From positions 62,001 to 126,000 of the forward strand of contig CAVSPU010000004.1 of NCBI GenBank assembly GCA_963729815.1: a DNA stretch of 64,000 nt. Direction: 5' to 3'. The stretch comes from DAHUXN01 sp963729815. Its GTDB lineage: Bacteria; Acidobacteriota; Terriglobia; Acidiferrales; UBA7541. The translations under genes and the position numbers were made by a program. Under the pieces are notes generated by a model that was not told the DNA's origin, ran no database searches, and worked only from the letters and a program-made list of their open reading frames with translations. Of the stretch, positions 51,734 through 62,081 are shown piece after piece (positions within the stretch are counted from its first letter, which is position 1; the number at the start of each line of letters is the position of its first letter).

Positions 51734-51762
51734 ACTCTACTAGTCTGGGCCGAAAGTGTAAA
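51734..51762 (-). promoter_or_regulatory. Sigma70-like promoter of the kinase-ppx-sixA operon
   Basis: On the minus strand TTTACA (51757-51762) and TAGAGT (51734-51739) are separated by 17 bases. Transcription should start near 51727, a few bases before the ATG at 51721, so the leader is very short. Confidence 0.55.
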
Positions 51763-51796
51763 TACCGCGTGACAATTTCTTTAAAATTGCAACAAA

Positions 51797-54700
51797 CTAC
51801 TCTTGCCGCCCCGCGACCTGCTGGTTCGTGTCATAGAGCGGCCCAGTGGGAGTTACTGCTCCGCTTTCCTCCGCCACAGTGATTGCCATTATCCGGATTT
51901 TGTCATTGTCCGGCAGAATCAGGGACTTCGCTCCGGCGGGGACGCTCAGCGAATACGCAAAAAGATACGAATAGGAGTAAGGCACATTGGCACCGTCGGC
52001 AGTGTGGTGGTGCGAAGCGAACCACGCAATCGGCGCGCGTTTGATAAAGCCCGGCTCTATGCCTGCGAAGTGCGGCAGCATGATCGGCCCGTTTTTTTGA
52101 ACGTAAGCAATGAACCGGCGAGTGCGTCCTGCGGTTTCGCTCGTATCACTCGGATCGGGAGCAGCAGGCATTGCCAGCGCCTTCATGGTGAAACTGCGAT
52201 CGTACCATTGGCCAATAAAGCCGCCCCAGTTTTGTATCGTCAAATCTGTACTCTGATCACCCACGCGGAAAGTACCCTGTTGATCTGCATCGGCCGAAGC
52301 CGCCAGGATGTAGACACGATTGTATCGGCCAGCAGGAAGTGAAATTGTCTGCCCATGGGCAACAACCGCGTCCGGCTTTCCGCTGCCCGCAGGCGCCAAT
52401 CGAAAATGTACGCCCGCATATGGAATATCTGTCGGTAGCATCTCGGCCGGTATTGCGTTGCCAGCCGCGTCGAACCCTCCGACGGACTTCGTACTGTCAT
52501 TGCTCGTGACCGCCAGATCGTAATGCAGCGGGACGGCGCGCGAAAGCGGCGGAGTCACGCGGGCGTGCGGCGGAGTAAGCGCAACTTCGTAGCTCTTGAT
52601 TTCGTATGGCTCCAGACTTGTGACCAGCTCGCCGGCCTTAACCTCAGCCACTCCCTTGACCGGTAATTCCTGGCCATTGACTTCGCGCGCGCTGATGACT
52701 GGGGCGGCGAACGAGACATGCACGCCGGTTGACGCCTTTCCTGTCATCTCAACGAGCCGCACAACCTCATCGTTCCCGTCCTCAGCCTTCTTGAAGGCCA
52801 TAACGCGCACGTCGCTATCGCTCACCTTCAACAGGGAAAGCGTCCTGCCTAACGTTCCACCGTGCTTTTCACTCTGAAAAGCAATCAATGGATCATCCAG
52901 ACGATAGGCTTGCCACGGCGTGTCCGATTTGCTCCAATCTCCGGCGTGACTTGCAAGGCCGTATGTGAATTCGTGGTGGCCCCAATCCTGGGTCGCTTGG
53001 TCGCGATAGTCCTCCCCGTTGGGGCTGATGCCCGGCGTGTAAAGCAAAGTCAGGCGCAAAGTATTGTCGTCGGGCTTGTCGGACCCGGTTTTCGCTCCCG
53101 AAAGAATTGTCACGCCAAAGTCGCCAGCCTTTTCGGTCAGATCGAACCAACGATGCGAGGCCATTTCGAAGGTTTTTTCGTTGTCATTTGAACGCTGGAT
53201 CGTTCCGGCGCCCCAGTTGTACGTCGCCATGGGATTTGACGCGGTCAGCGGGAAAGTCGCCTTCAGCGCAGCTTCGCGCGTTTTCCAGTCAATGACGTTG
53301 CCAAATTCGACGCGATTGCCCCCGTCGCCCGCGGAGAGGCGAATCGTCTGAACGAATTGTGAACCTTCGGTTTCGCGTTCCACGCGCAAGGCGACACGCA
53401 CAGGGCCCTTCTCCGCCACTGTGATCTTTGCGACGCCCTCGACGTATCCACGTGGCGGCTGATTCTGATCGGACCAGTCCATGTTCCACGCCGGCCACTG
53501 CGAGGGCTTCTCCGTTTGAAACGCCAACCGCGCCGGCGAGGAAAGAAGTTCTCGATTAAGTTTCTTGTCGTAGATGCTGGAGATGTCGCCATCCTGATTC
53601 AATTCGACGCGATAGCGCGCATTTTCCAGTGAAGTGCCCGTAACTTTCAAATCCGAAGTAGCCGATGAAACTGGCGAATCCGAAGTCTCAACATCATAGA
53701 TCGCGAAGCCAACAGACGGCGCCTTCGCTAGAAATAACACTTTGGACGCACCGTGGTCTTCGCCGTCCAACTGCGCGGGCACTTCCCGGCCATCGGGACC
53801 ATATACGCGAACACTTTGTGGCGCGCCATCTGCGAAATTGATATTCGCTTCGACAACGTCCTCACGCTCAATTGACAACGGATTGTAAACGATAATCGGC
53901 GTTCCCTTGACCTCGGTATTCAGATCAGAGGCGATCGCATCGGTTGCGCTCGTCAAGACGCTGGCAAACTGATTCATGGCAATCACATCGTCATTCCACG
54001 AATACGTATAAGCCTTCGGCGTTGCCGTCCCGGCCATGATGTCGTGAAACTGGCCGCCGAGTACCAACCGCCACGCATAATTAATCCGCACGAATGGATA
54101 CGGCCTGCTGCCAAACCAGTCCGCAGCAACGGAAGCGGCTTCAGCCGCGCGAGCCAGGTTTTCGTTCTCGCGGTTCCAGCGCTTGTGAACCGCTTCCGAG
54201 GTCAATGAGCCTGCCGAGTGATTCGTCAGTTCGAGGTCCCCCCGGTACTGAGGTAAGCCCGCTGTTAGGTTCTCCGCGATGATGTCTTTGAACATTTGGT
54301 CAGCAGGAGACGAAATAACGTGCAATGGGCCAGTTCCCATCCGCACTTCGTGCCCTGTAGCCGGCGGAGCTTCCTCGTGCTGGTCCTCATCATCGTCACG
54401 CCTCTGCGGCGGAACGATGCCCATGCTTTTATTGATCATTTCCTCAATCAATTTGACCGAGGCCTCGTCGGGTGACCCTCCGATGTCGCCGGTGCCGTAA
54501 TAATGGTAATCCGTGTAGACGCCGCTCACTTTGCCATCCAAATCGACCCGATGCGGCCAATCCACGAAATTGTGCGCTCCGAGCGGTGGAGTGGAAGTGG
54601 TCAGGTCGTAGTGCACGGGAGCGCTGTAGCTGCCCGGGTTCAATGCGGCAATCACACCGTGGCCATCAGGACCGATCCACATCCCTACATTGAATGGCGT

Positions 54701-55414
54701 GCCCACTGGTGTTTGTTCCGGGGAATCGGGGCCGCCAACCGGCGCGGAAGAGCCCCAAGTAAGTTTTTGCGTCGAAAAACCTTTCACACCTGCAGCATAG
54801 AGAATACTCGGCAAATCCGCGGGAAAACCGAAACAGTCCGGGAGCATGTATTCCTCGCTGGCTTTCCCAAATTCGCGGCGGAAATATTCGTTGCCATAAA
54901 GCACCTGCCGAATGATCGATTCCGGCGAAGGTGAATTGACGTCATTTTCTTCCATTGACGACCCGGCCGGAAACCACTGCCCGGTCGCGACGTAGTGCCT
55001 TATTTTGGCGTAGTCCGCTGGATAATACTCCTTCATCATCATGTACCTGTTTGCTCCGGTCCAATTGAAGATGTAATGCGCATATTTCGGGAAGAGAGCG
55101 AAATTCTCCTTCATTGTATTGAGCAGATACTCTGAAATTACCTGTGGATATTCCCACCGCCACTCCGTATCGAGGTGAGCGTAGCCTATCAGATAAAGCG
55201 TGGGCTGCTTTCGCAAATTTGGTGCCTTTGATGACGCACCGGTCGCTGAATGTCGGGTGGTTGTATGTTGTGCAGGTATTCTTGGCGATTGCGCAACGGC
55301 AGTTCTGCCATACCAGCCAAGAACGATCAGTAAAGTGCCAACCGTCGCGGCTGTCTTCCACCGTTTCCAGTCCTTGCCCCAAGAACACAATGCTTTGAGA
55401 TGCGAATTTGTCAT
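51797..55414 (-). CDS. GH38 alpha-mannosidase
   Basis: This 1205-residue exported glycosidase has a signal/anchor segment (AATVGTLLIVLGWYG, residues 22-36). The GH38 catalytic domain follows with the zinc-binding H80-L-D82 in GYAHLDTEWRW and the nucleophile D193 in MLPDCFGFP. A long C-terminal beta-rich region (from about residue 560) matches mannosidase C-terminal domains. GH38 enzymes hydrolyse alpha-mannosides from glycans. AAGGAAAG lies shortly before the ATG. The SSS symporter gene lies 181 bases upstream on the same strand and could import the released sugar. Substrate linkage is not evident from sequence. Confidence 0.92.
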   Translation of the reverse strand: MTNSHLKALCSWGKDWKRWKTAATVGTLLIVLGWYGRTAVAQSPRIPAQHTTTRHSATGASSKAPNLRKQPTLYLIGYAHLDTEWRWEYPQVISEYLLNTMKENFALFPKYAHYIFNWTGANRYMMMKEYYPADYAKIRHYVATGQWFPAGSSMEENDVNSPSPESIIRQVLYGNEYFRREFGKASEEYMLPDCFGFPADLPSILYAAGVKGFSTQKLTWGSSAPVGGPDSPEQTPVGTPFNVGMWIGPDGHGVIAALNPGSYSAPVHYDLTTSTPPLGAHNFVDWPHRVDLDGKVSGVYTDYHYYGTGDIGGSPDEASVKLIEEMINKSMGIVPPQRRDDDEDQHEEAPPATGHEVRMGTGPLHVISSPADQMFKDIIAENLTAGLPQYRGDLELTNHSAGSLTSEAVHKRWNRENENLARAAEAASVAADWFGSRPYPFVRINYAWRLVLGGQFHDIMAGTATPKAYTYSWNDDVIAMNQFASVLTSATDAIASDLNTEVKGTPIIVYNPLSIEREDVVEANINFADGAPQSVRVYGPDGREVPAQLDGEDHGASKVLFLAKAPSVGFAIYDVETSDSPVSSATSDLKVTGTSLENARYRVELNQDGDISSIYDKKLNRELLSSPARLAFQTEKPSQWPAWNMDWSDQNQPPRGYVEGVAKITVAEKGPVRVALRVERETEGSQFVQTIRLSAGDGGNRVEFGNVIDWKTREAALKATFPLTASNPMATYNWGAGTIQRSNDNEKTFEMASHRWFDLTEKAGDFGVTILSGAKTGSDKPDDNTLRLTLLYTPGISPNGEDYRDQATQDWGHHEFTYGLASHAGDWSKSDTPWQAYRLDDPLIAFQSEKHGGTLGRTLSLLKVSDSDVRVMAFKKAEDGNDEVVRLVEMTGKASTGVHVSFAAPVISAREVNGQELPVKGVAEVKAGELVTSLEPYEIKSYEVALTPPHARVTPPLSRAVPLHYDLAVTSNDSTKSVGGFDAAGNAIPAEMLPTDIPYAGVHFRLAPAGSGKPDAVVAHGQTISLPAGRYNRVYILAASADADQQGTFRVGDQSTDLTIQNWGGFIGQWYDRSFTMKALAMPAAPDPSDTSETAGRTRRFIAYVQKNGPIMLPHFAGIEPGFIKRAPIAWFASHHHTADGANVPYSYSYLFAYSLSVPAGAKSLILPDNDKIRIMAITVAEESGAVTPTGPLYDTNQQVAGRQE

Positions 55415-55595
55415 GTGCTTTCCTTGTGCTTGGGCGCCATAGGAAGCGGCTCCCGAGATATCAAGTCAATTCGAAATCGGAATTATCGTAAGCACCGTCA
55501 CGAACCGCAACGCCAAGCTTTACCGCAGCGCAATACTATACGCGTTTCGCAATCCAAGTCTCAACGGTGCTTCGAACCGAGAGCATTGCTCGTCT

Positions 55596-57521
55596 TTAGC
55601 TTACTTGCTCTGCTGCTGATTCGGCAGCGCCCGGAGGCATTTCCAATCCGCTGCGCCCGAGCTGTCGCGAGAGCGCCCCGGCAAATATAATCGCGAGCAC
55701 TGACAGCAGCGCGCCTAGCGCCCACCGATGCAGCAGCAATTTGCCTGCGCCGAATAACGCGCAGTAAACCATCGCGGAGCCGAGGACCCAGCAATAGAGG
55801 TTCCTTCCCAATTCGCGGGTTTCAGCAATTTCCGGGGCTTGAGCGGCAATCCTCCTCCAGCCATTCACTTGCGGCCGCACCTTGCGGTAAAACGAAACAA
55901 GAATCGTATCCGGTTCGGGCCTTGTGAGTAGGGTCACAATTACCCACACCAAAGTCGTAATCAGCGTCGTCGTTAGCGCATCCTCGGCGAATTGCACAGT
56001 ACTGTCACCGGTGAACGGCGTCGGACGATTCACAAGATGAATCCACATTCCCTTGAAGTCCAATACAACGGACACCACGAGCGACGATACCATCGCGGAA
56101 ATCTCACTCCACGCGTTGATCCGCCACCAAAACCAGCGCAGGATGTAAACGGCTCCCGTGCCCGCGCCCAGTTGGAGCACGTCCTCCCATCCTGAACGAA
56201 TCGATCCCAGGTGCGCGGCAACGTAGCCCGTGATCACCACCAGCAGGAGCGTCACCGCTTGCGACACGTGCACGTAGTGGCGTTCGCTGCCGTCGCGCTT
56301 CAGGAAGCGGCGATACACGTCTCCAATCAAATATGACGTGCCCCAATTCAGCTGTGTGGCGATCGTCGACATGAAAGCCGCCAAAAAACCTGCCAGGATG
56401 ATGCCCCGCAGCGCGTGCGGCACGTAATCATTCACAATCATCATGTAGCTGGTTTCCGGATGCGAAAGCCCGGGATACAGAACGATTGCCGCGAGCGCGG
56501 TCAAAATCCACGGCCACGGCCGCAGCGCGTAATGCGCGATGTTGAACCACAGCACGGAATAAAGTCCCTGCTTTTCATCGCGCGCGCTAAAAATTCGCTG
56601 CGCAATATATCCGCCACCGCCGGGCTCCGCCCCCGGATACCAGAACGCCCACCACTGAATTCCAAGATAGGTCACAAATGTAATCACCGGCAGCGTCCAC
56701 AGCGCTTCACTGGAAAAGCCATGCGAGAAATCGGGAAAAAATGCCAGCGGATCCGAACCGCCGTTCACGCCTCGCATCGCTTCGATTTTCGAAATCATGT
56801 GAGTCGTTCCGCCCGCTGCAACCACGGCGTAATAAGCCACTATGATCACGATGCCCATCTTCAGCACAAATTGAAATAAGTCCGTCCATAAGACTCCCGA
56901 GAGCCCGCCGAGCGAGACATAAATGCCGGTGAACGGAATCAGAAAGAAAATACAAATGATCAGCGCCCGGCCATCTGAGCCGGCGAACATCGAACCAAGA
57001 ATGCTCGTCAGGCCGTGTCCGAACAAATTCAAGAACCGCCAGCCCTGCATCGTAGGCCCCATGGTCGTTGCCACGATTCCGATCATCGCTTTCGTGACCC
57101 AGCCGAGTATCAAACAATTCATCAGCAGTCCGAGATATAGAGCGCGAAACCCTCGAAGAAATGCGGCAGGCTTTCCGGCGTAGCGAATTTCCGCGAATTG
57201 CACGTCGGTCATCAGTCCTGAGCGCCGCCAGAGTCGCGCAAATAAAAATACGGTAAGCATTCCGGAAAGCAGGAACGCCCACCAGAGCCAGTTCCCAGCG
57301 ATTCCCTGTGTGTAGACGAGGCCCGCTACTAGCAACGGAGTATCGGCGGCGAAAGTCGTCGCGACCATCGAAGTTCCGGCCAACCACCACGGCACGTTTC
57401 GTCCCGAAATGAAGTAGTCGTCGACGCTCTTGCCGGCGCTGCGGCGAAAATAGAGTCCCAACAGCAGTGTGACGAGGAGATATCCCAGAATTGCGGACCA
57501 ATCCAGCAGGGTGAACTTCAC
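55596..57521 (-). CDS. Sodium:solute symporter (SSS family), long form
   Basis: The 641-residue transporter has the SSS signature YFISGRNVPWWLAGTSMVAT near residue 37, then GGLSGVLWTDLFQFVLKMG and LAAFMSTIATQLNWGTSYL, the sodium-site region with small residues. About 14 hydrophobic segments end with two additional ones after residue 560. The family with WWAFWYPGAEPGGGGYIAQR is often linked to glycoside hydrolases for sugar uptake. The GTG at 57521 follows GGGAGG by seven bases. Next to the GH38 gene, it may carry mannose or a mannose-containing oligosaccharide; this is context only. Confidence 0.9.
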   Translation of the reverse strand: MKFTLLDWSAILGYLLVTLLLGLYFRRSAGKSVDDYFISGRNVPWWLAGTSMVATTFAADTPLLVAGLVYTQGIAGNWLWWAFLLSGMLTVFLFARLWRRSGLMTDVQFAEIRYAGKPAAFLRGFRALYLGLLMNCLILGWVTKAMIGIVATTMGPTMQGWRFLNLFGHGLTSILGSMFAGSDGRALIICIFFLIPFTGIYVSLGGLSGVLWTDLFQFVLKMGIVIIVAYYAVVAAGGTTHMISKIEAMRGVNGGSDPLAFFPDFSHGFSSEALWTLPVITFVTYLGIQWWAFWYPGAEPGGGGYIAQRIFSARDEKQGLYSVLWFNIAHYALRPWPWILTALAAIVLYPGLSHPETSYMMIVNDYVPHALRGIILAGFLAAFMSTIATQLNWGTSYLIGDVYRRFLKRDGSERHYVHVSQAVTLLLVVITGYVAAHLGSIRSGWEDVLQLGAGTGAVYILRWFWWRINAWSEISAMVSSLVVSVVLDFKGMWIHLVNRPTPFTGDSTVQFAEDALTTTLITTLVWVIVTLLTRPEPDTILVSFYRKVRPQVNGWRRIAAQAPEIAETRELGRNLYCWVLGSAMVYCALFGAGKLLLHRWALGALLSVLAIIFAGALSRQLGRSGLEMPPGAAESAAEQVS

Positions 57522-58141
57522 TGGGGCCCTCCCTGCAGGCTACTGAGGATCCTATAGCAGGCATGCATGCTGCGGGAGTCTATCGCTTGCCGTATTCAAG
57601 GGAAAGTAAGAAAGAGAAAGCAAGAATTGAGACTGCGCAGACCGAACCCACCCGAGGGGTCCTCCTTCCCAGAAGCCGGAAGATTGGGAATCAACGGAGA
57701 TCAAAGTTTATTTGGAGTGGCGTGCCCAAGGAGGCCATCTTAGGTCTTTTCTCGATGATTTCGAGGCATCCCTGCCACAAATTGAGCTTTCTGTGTGATT
57801 GAGCCCATGGCGCGCGGAGCCGAGTGCACTCGCCCGAAAAGCCGGCCATTGGGTAGTGGGTTGTCAGCACGCATGCATCTAGGGAATCGGCTCGGAGGCA
57901 GCGCAAAATCCGCTGAGGTTCCGATTCTGCCTTGCGGTCTAGATAACCAACTTTCTTACTACAATCTCCGAAGATCAGCGCCGATTGGGAGATAACCCAT
58001 CGCCGCGCGCCGTCGAAAAAGCCGTTGACATCCAATCTGCGGACGAGTAGCGTCGCGGTAAAGTTACCTCAGTCGTAATGAATGTTGCGGCTATCAGAGT
58101 CTTGGTCGTCCGAGGTTAGCTCTTACCTGTGAGGATGTGAA
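57522..58141. other. Gene-free stretch between divergent genes
   Basis: No protein gene, tRNA or repeat is recognised in these 620 bases. It contains the GGGAGG site of the symporter gene and the GAGG site of the DUF3857 gene. A TTGACA at 58025 is followed after 17 bases by TAGCGT, a weak promoter for the latter. Open frames here are shorter than 120 codons and resemble nothing known. Confidence 0.55.
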
Positions 58142-60118
58142 ATGGGCGCCAGGCGATATTTATCCGCGTCGTTCTTCTTGATACTCTTTGTATGCTCCGT
58201 GCTCGTCATTCCCAGCGACGCACCTGGAGACGATGATTGGCTGCCCATCAATCCTGCCGACCTCGCCCTCAAAGACAACCCGGCCAGCCCTGGCGCAAAT
58301 GCCATGATTCTATACCGCCAGGAGTTCACCGACGCCTCAAACGCCTTCACCACCGAATACTACCGCATCAAGATTTTCACCGAAGAGGGGAAGAAGGAAG
58401 GTGATGTCGAGATTCCCCTCGTAAAAGGCCGCGACACTGTGGAAGACATCCGCGCGCGCACAATCCGCTCCGATGGCAGCATTGTTCCCTTCACCGGCCA
58501 AATCTTCGAAAAGGAAATCGTCAAGGCTGGCGACTTCAAGGTTCTGGAAAAGACTTTCACCATGCCTGACATCCAGCCCGGCTGCATTATCGAATACAAA
58601 TATAAAGTCCAGAGAGACAGAGAGCTTTACTGGAGTGTTGGGTGGGACGTTCAGCAGGACTTGTTTACCCGCGACGCCGACTTCTCCATTCATCCGCCCA
58701 GCGGTGCATTTGCTCCCGCCACCTACGTTCACACCATGGGACTTGGCCAAGAGGCCAAGCCAGTGAAACAGAAGAACGGCGACTACACCCTCGTCTTGCA
58801 GGACATTCCCGGCATGGCGGAGGAAGACTACATGATGCCTAAGGAGATGCTGAGGGGGCGCGTCGAGTTCATATTCAAAAACGCCAACCTCTCGAAGCAA
58901 TCAACCGAACAGTACTGGAAGCAAACGGACGAGATCATCAATCAGAGCGTCGATAACTACGTCAATAAGAAAAACGCACTTCAGCAGGTCGTTGCCGCAA
59001 CCACGGCCCCATCCGATTCGCCCGAAACCAAACTCCGCAAGCTTTACGCTCGCGTCCAGAGCATTCGTAACCTGTCCTATGAGGATCGCACCAGTCAGGA
59101 ATGGAAGCGCGAGAAAATCCAGATCAACAACAATGTCGAAGATGTCCTCAAGCGCAATTATGGCTATATCCGTGAAATCAATGATGCATTTATCGGGTTG
59201 GCGCGAGCAGCCGGCTTTGAGGCAAACCAGGTCTTGATCGCGCCCCGCGACGAACGGTATTTCTACCCCAACTTTAGCGACGTCTCAGAGCTCGACGATG
59301 ACATCGTCCGCGTTAAGCTCTCCGGACAGAATCTTTTCCTCGATCCCGCCGCAAAGTATTATCCCTATGGAATTCTGCCCTGGAACGAAACCGGCGTCAC
59401 CGGCCTCCTCGTCAACAAAGAAGGCGGTCAATTCACCGATATCCCCTTCTCAAAGAGCTCCGACGCCGTCACCGAACGCCGCGCCACCTTGCGACTCGGC
59501 GAAGATGGCACGCTCTCCGGCATTCTCGAAGTCGATTTCACCGGCATTCGAGCTTGCGCCCTGCGCAACGACGAGCGCACTGAAGACGAAGCCGGGCGTA
59601 AGAAAGACTCCACGGACGAGATCACCTCATGGCTTCCGGCAGGCGCGAAATTCGAAATCACCAAGATTTCTGGCTGGGACGACCCCTCTGCTCCGCTTGT
59701 TATCTCTGGCAACCTCACCATTTCCGATTATGCAACTTCTGCCGGACACAGGTTGCTTTTGCCATTCACCCCCTTCATCGCTCCTGAGCCGCGCTCTTTC
59801 CAGTCTGCCACCCGCGTCAACGCTATTTACTTTCATTTTCCCTATCAGCAGCGGGATGATGTTTCCATCGTCCTGCCTTCGAACTATGTGATCGAAAGTC
59901 TTCCGCAGAACCTTCCCAATGTTGCCGGCGCCATCCAGTACACGATTTCCCCCTCCAAACAGGGGAATACTCTGGAAGTGAAGCGTACTCTCGACATCCG
60001 GGGCGTTATGTTCCCGGCATCTATTTATGACTCAGTACGCCACGTATTCAGTTTGGTGAAAACAGGTGACGATGAACAAGCCGTCTTGGAATCGGCCGCA
60101 TCCGCTCATCAGAATTAG
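58142..60118 (+). CDS. Exported DUF3857/transglutaminase-like protein lacking the catalytic cysteine
   Basis: The 658-residue protein has a signal peptide (FFLILFVCSVLVIPSDA) and a DUF3857 domain (KIFTEEGKKEGDVEIPL, SDGSIVPFTGQIFEKE, MPDIQPGCIIEYKYKVQ). A transglutaminase-like core follows (LYARVQSIRNLSYED, then LARAAGFEANQVLIAPRD). At the place where active members have GDCKDK, this protein reads YGYIREINDA, so the catalytic cysteine is missing. Other parts of the fold are kept (LFLDPAAKYYPYGILPW). It may act as a binding protein or scaffold for the downstream paralogue, whose gene overlaps its 3' end by 47 bases. GAGG lies nine bases before the ATG. Confidence 0.88.
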   Translation: MGARRYLSASFFLILFVCSVLVIPSDAPGDDDWLPINPADLALKDNPASPGANAMILYRQEFTDASNAFTTEYYRIKIFTEEGKKEGDVEIPLVKGRDTVEDIRARTIRSDGSIVPFTGQIFEKEIVKAGDFKVLEKTFTMPDIQPGCIIEYKYKVQRDRELYWSVGWDVQQDLFTRDADFSIHPPSGAFAPATYVHTMGLGQEAKPVKQKNGDYTLVLQDIPGMAEEDYMMPKEMLRGRVEFIFKNANLSKQSTEQYWKQTDEIINQSVDNYVNKKNALQQVVAATTAPSDSPETKLRKLYARVQSIRNLSYEDRTSQEWKREKIQINNNVEDVLKRNYGYIREINDAFIGLARAAGFEANQVLIAPRDERYFYPNFSDVSELDDDIVRVKLSGQNLFLDPAAKYYPYGILPWNETGVTGLLVNKEGGQFTDIPFSKSSDAVTERRATLRLGEDGTLSGILEVDFTGIRACALRNDERTEDEAGRKKDSTDEITSWLPAGAKFEITKISGWDDPSAPLVISGNLTISDYATSAGHRLLLPFTPFIAPEPRSFQSATRVNAIYFHFPYQQRDDVSIVLPSNYVIESLPQNLPNVAGAIQYTISPSKQGNTLEVKRTLDIRGVMFPASIYDSVRHVFSLVKTGDDEQAVLESAASAHQN

Positions 60119-62081
60119 CGCGATGGTTGTTTTTCTGCTCCTCGCCGCGTTGGCCGATTCTTCCCCAGCGCGCTCGGCCAATGCTCCGGACTGGCTTGCC
60201 GCCGCGACCCAGCAGCCCCTTCCTGCTTCTTTGCCCAAGGATGCCGTAGCCGTCGTCCTCTACTCCGAGCAGCAAACCACGGTTAAGCCCAACGGCGATA
60301 TCGAAACCCACTATCGCGAGGCTTACAAAATTCTGCGGCCGGAAGGAAAGGATTACGGAACCGCTTACATTTACTTCTCCAAACTCACGCCAATCACTTA
60401 TCTCAAGGCCTGGAGCATTCCTGCCGACGGCAAGGTCTACGAAGTCAAGGATCACGACTCTGCAGAAACTCAATTAGCTGGCGGGGAATTTTACGGCGAC
60501 CTGAAGATGAAAGTGCTCGTAATCCCCGCTGCCGAACCAGGCAACGTCGTCGGCTACGAATACGTGCAAAAGGGCCGGCCTTACATTTTCCAGGACGTCT
60601 GGGACTTTCAGGAACGCATCCCCGTGCTCCGCGCGGCCTACACCCTTCAGATTCCAGGCGGCTGGAAATGCACGTCCCACTGGGCCAACTTCAATGAGAT
60701 CCAGCCGCAATCCTCTGGACCCAATCAGTACAACTGGCAGGTCACTGATGTCCCCGCCGTGGCTGTCGAAGACGATATGCCGCCGTGGCGCGCCGTCGCC
60801 GGCCGCCTCGACGTTAAGTATTTCTCGCCTCAGAAGTCACCGCAAGTCGAACAAGCTGGTTCTTGGCACGACTTGGGCCTTTGGTATTCCTCTGTAGTTG
60901 CACCAAGTCGCCAGAGCACTCCCGAAATCAACGCCGAAGTTGCCACTTTGACCGCTCAGACCAAGACCCCCCTCGATAAAATCGAGGCCATCACCTCCTA
61001 CTTGCAGCGCCAGATTCGCTACGTGGCCATCGAAATCGGAATCGGTGGTTACCAGCCTCATGCCGCCGCGGACGTTTTCAAGAATCAGTACGGTGATTGT
61101 AAGGATAAAGTGACCCTGCTCAGCGTCATGCTGAAAGACGCAGGGATAGACTCCTACTACGCCGTTGCGCAAATCAGCCGCGGCATCGTTCAGCCGCAGT
61201 TCGCCTCCGTGTTGAGTTTCAACCACATGATTCTGGCGATTCGTCTGCCCGCCGATGTTCCAACGCAGAATCTGTACTCCGTCGTCGACGATCCCAAACT
61301 CGGAAAACTCCTGTTCTTCGATCCAACCGACCAATACACGCCGCTCGGGTATCTCCCCGATTCGGAGCAGGACAACGACGTCCTCCTTGTTGCGCCTGAC
61401 GGCGGCCAGCTTGTTCACCTCCCAGTTTTGTCGCCAGCCACGAACCGCCTAATGCGCATTGGCCAGTTCACGCTCAGCCCCACAGGCAGCCTTGTCGGCC
61501 AGGTCAAGGAAATCCGTTGGGGCGGGCCGGCAGTCGATAGCCGCGCTCAGTATCTTCAGGCCGCTCCAAAGGACCGCGCCAAGGTCATCGATCAATTTCT
61601 GGGCACTTTTCTCGACAATTTTCAGTTGCAGTCCGCTACCGTTGGCAACCTGACTGACTTCTCCCAGAGTTTCGTTCTGGATTATCAACTTGCGGCGCAA
61701 AGCTACGCAAAAGAGGTCGGCGACCTGATTATTTTGCGCCCCCGCATCCTCGGCGAAAAGGGCTCGCCCGATCTTGCCGCCGCCGACCGCAAGTATCCCG
61801 TGGAATTTTCCGAGGCAACGCTGCAAACCGATGAATTCGATTTTACACTGCCTCCCGGCTACAAAGTGAACGAACTCCCTCCGCCCGTGAAGGTCGATTG
61901 CGGATTCATCTCTTATCAAAGCCAAATGGCTGTCGACGGAAACGTCCTGCGCTACACTCGCTCCTACCAAGTCAACAAAGTCATGGTCCCCGTCCAGAGC
62001 CTCAAGGACCTCCGCTCGGCTCTTGGGGCCATCGCCACCGATGAACGCAAGAGCGTCATCCTCAAACACGCCCCTGGCTAA
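60072..62081 (+). CDS. Exported DUF3857/transglutaminase-like protein with intact Cys motif
   Basis: The 669-residue protein has a signal peptide (ISAMVVFLLLAALADSSPA). A DUF3857 domain (YKILRPEGKDYGTAYIYF, WSIPADGKVYEVKDHD) precedes a transglutaminase core with the active Cys-His-Asp set: NQYGDCKDKVTLLSVML, LSFNHMILAIRL and LLFFDPTDQYTPLG. Such proteins are thought to be cysteine peptidases or crosslinkers in the envelope. The ATG at 60072 lies 47 bases inside the preceding gene; a GTG six bases earlier is also possible. A later ATG at 60123 would shorten the signal peptide. Overlap implies coupled synthesis with the cysteine-less paralogue. Confidence 0.9.
   Translation: MNKPSWNRPHPLIRISAMVVFLLLAALADSSPARSANAPDWLAAATQQPLPASLPKDAVAVVLYSEQQTTVKPNGDIETHYREAYKILRPEGKDYGTAYIYFSKLTPITYLKAWSIPADGKVYEVKDHDSAETQLAGGEFYGDLKMKVLVIPAAEPGNVVGYEYVQKGRPYIFQDVWDFQERIPVLRAAYTLQIPGGWKCTSHWANFNEIQPQSSGPNQYNWQVTDVPAVAVEDDMPPWRAVAGRLDVKYFSPQKSPQVEQAGSWHDLGLWYSSVVAPSRQSTPEINAEVATLTAQTKTPLDKIEAITSYLQRQIRYVAIEIGIGGYQPHAAADVFKNQYGDCKDKVTLLSVMLKDAGIDSYYAVAQISRGIVQPQFASVLSFNHMILAIRLPADVPTQNLYSVVDDPKLGKLLFFDPTDQYTPLGYLPDSEQDNDVLLVAPDGGQLVHLPVLSPATNRLMRIGQFTLSPTGSLVGQVKEIRWGGPAVDSRAQYLQAAPKDRAKVIDQFLGTFLDNFQLQSATVGNLTDFSQSFVLDYQLAAQSYAKEVGDLIILRPRILGEKGSPDLAAADRKYPVEFSEATLQTDEFDFTLPPGYKVNELPPPVKVDCGFISYQSQMAVDGNVLRYTRSYQVNKVMVPVQSLKDLRSALGAIATDERKSVILKHAPG

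Noticed and set aside
57563..58035. Short open frames in the gap between the SSS symporter and DUF3857 genes
   Set aside because: Each is under 120 codons, overlaps others on the opposite strand and resembles nothing recognised.
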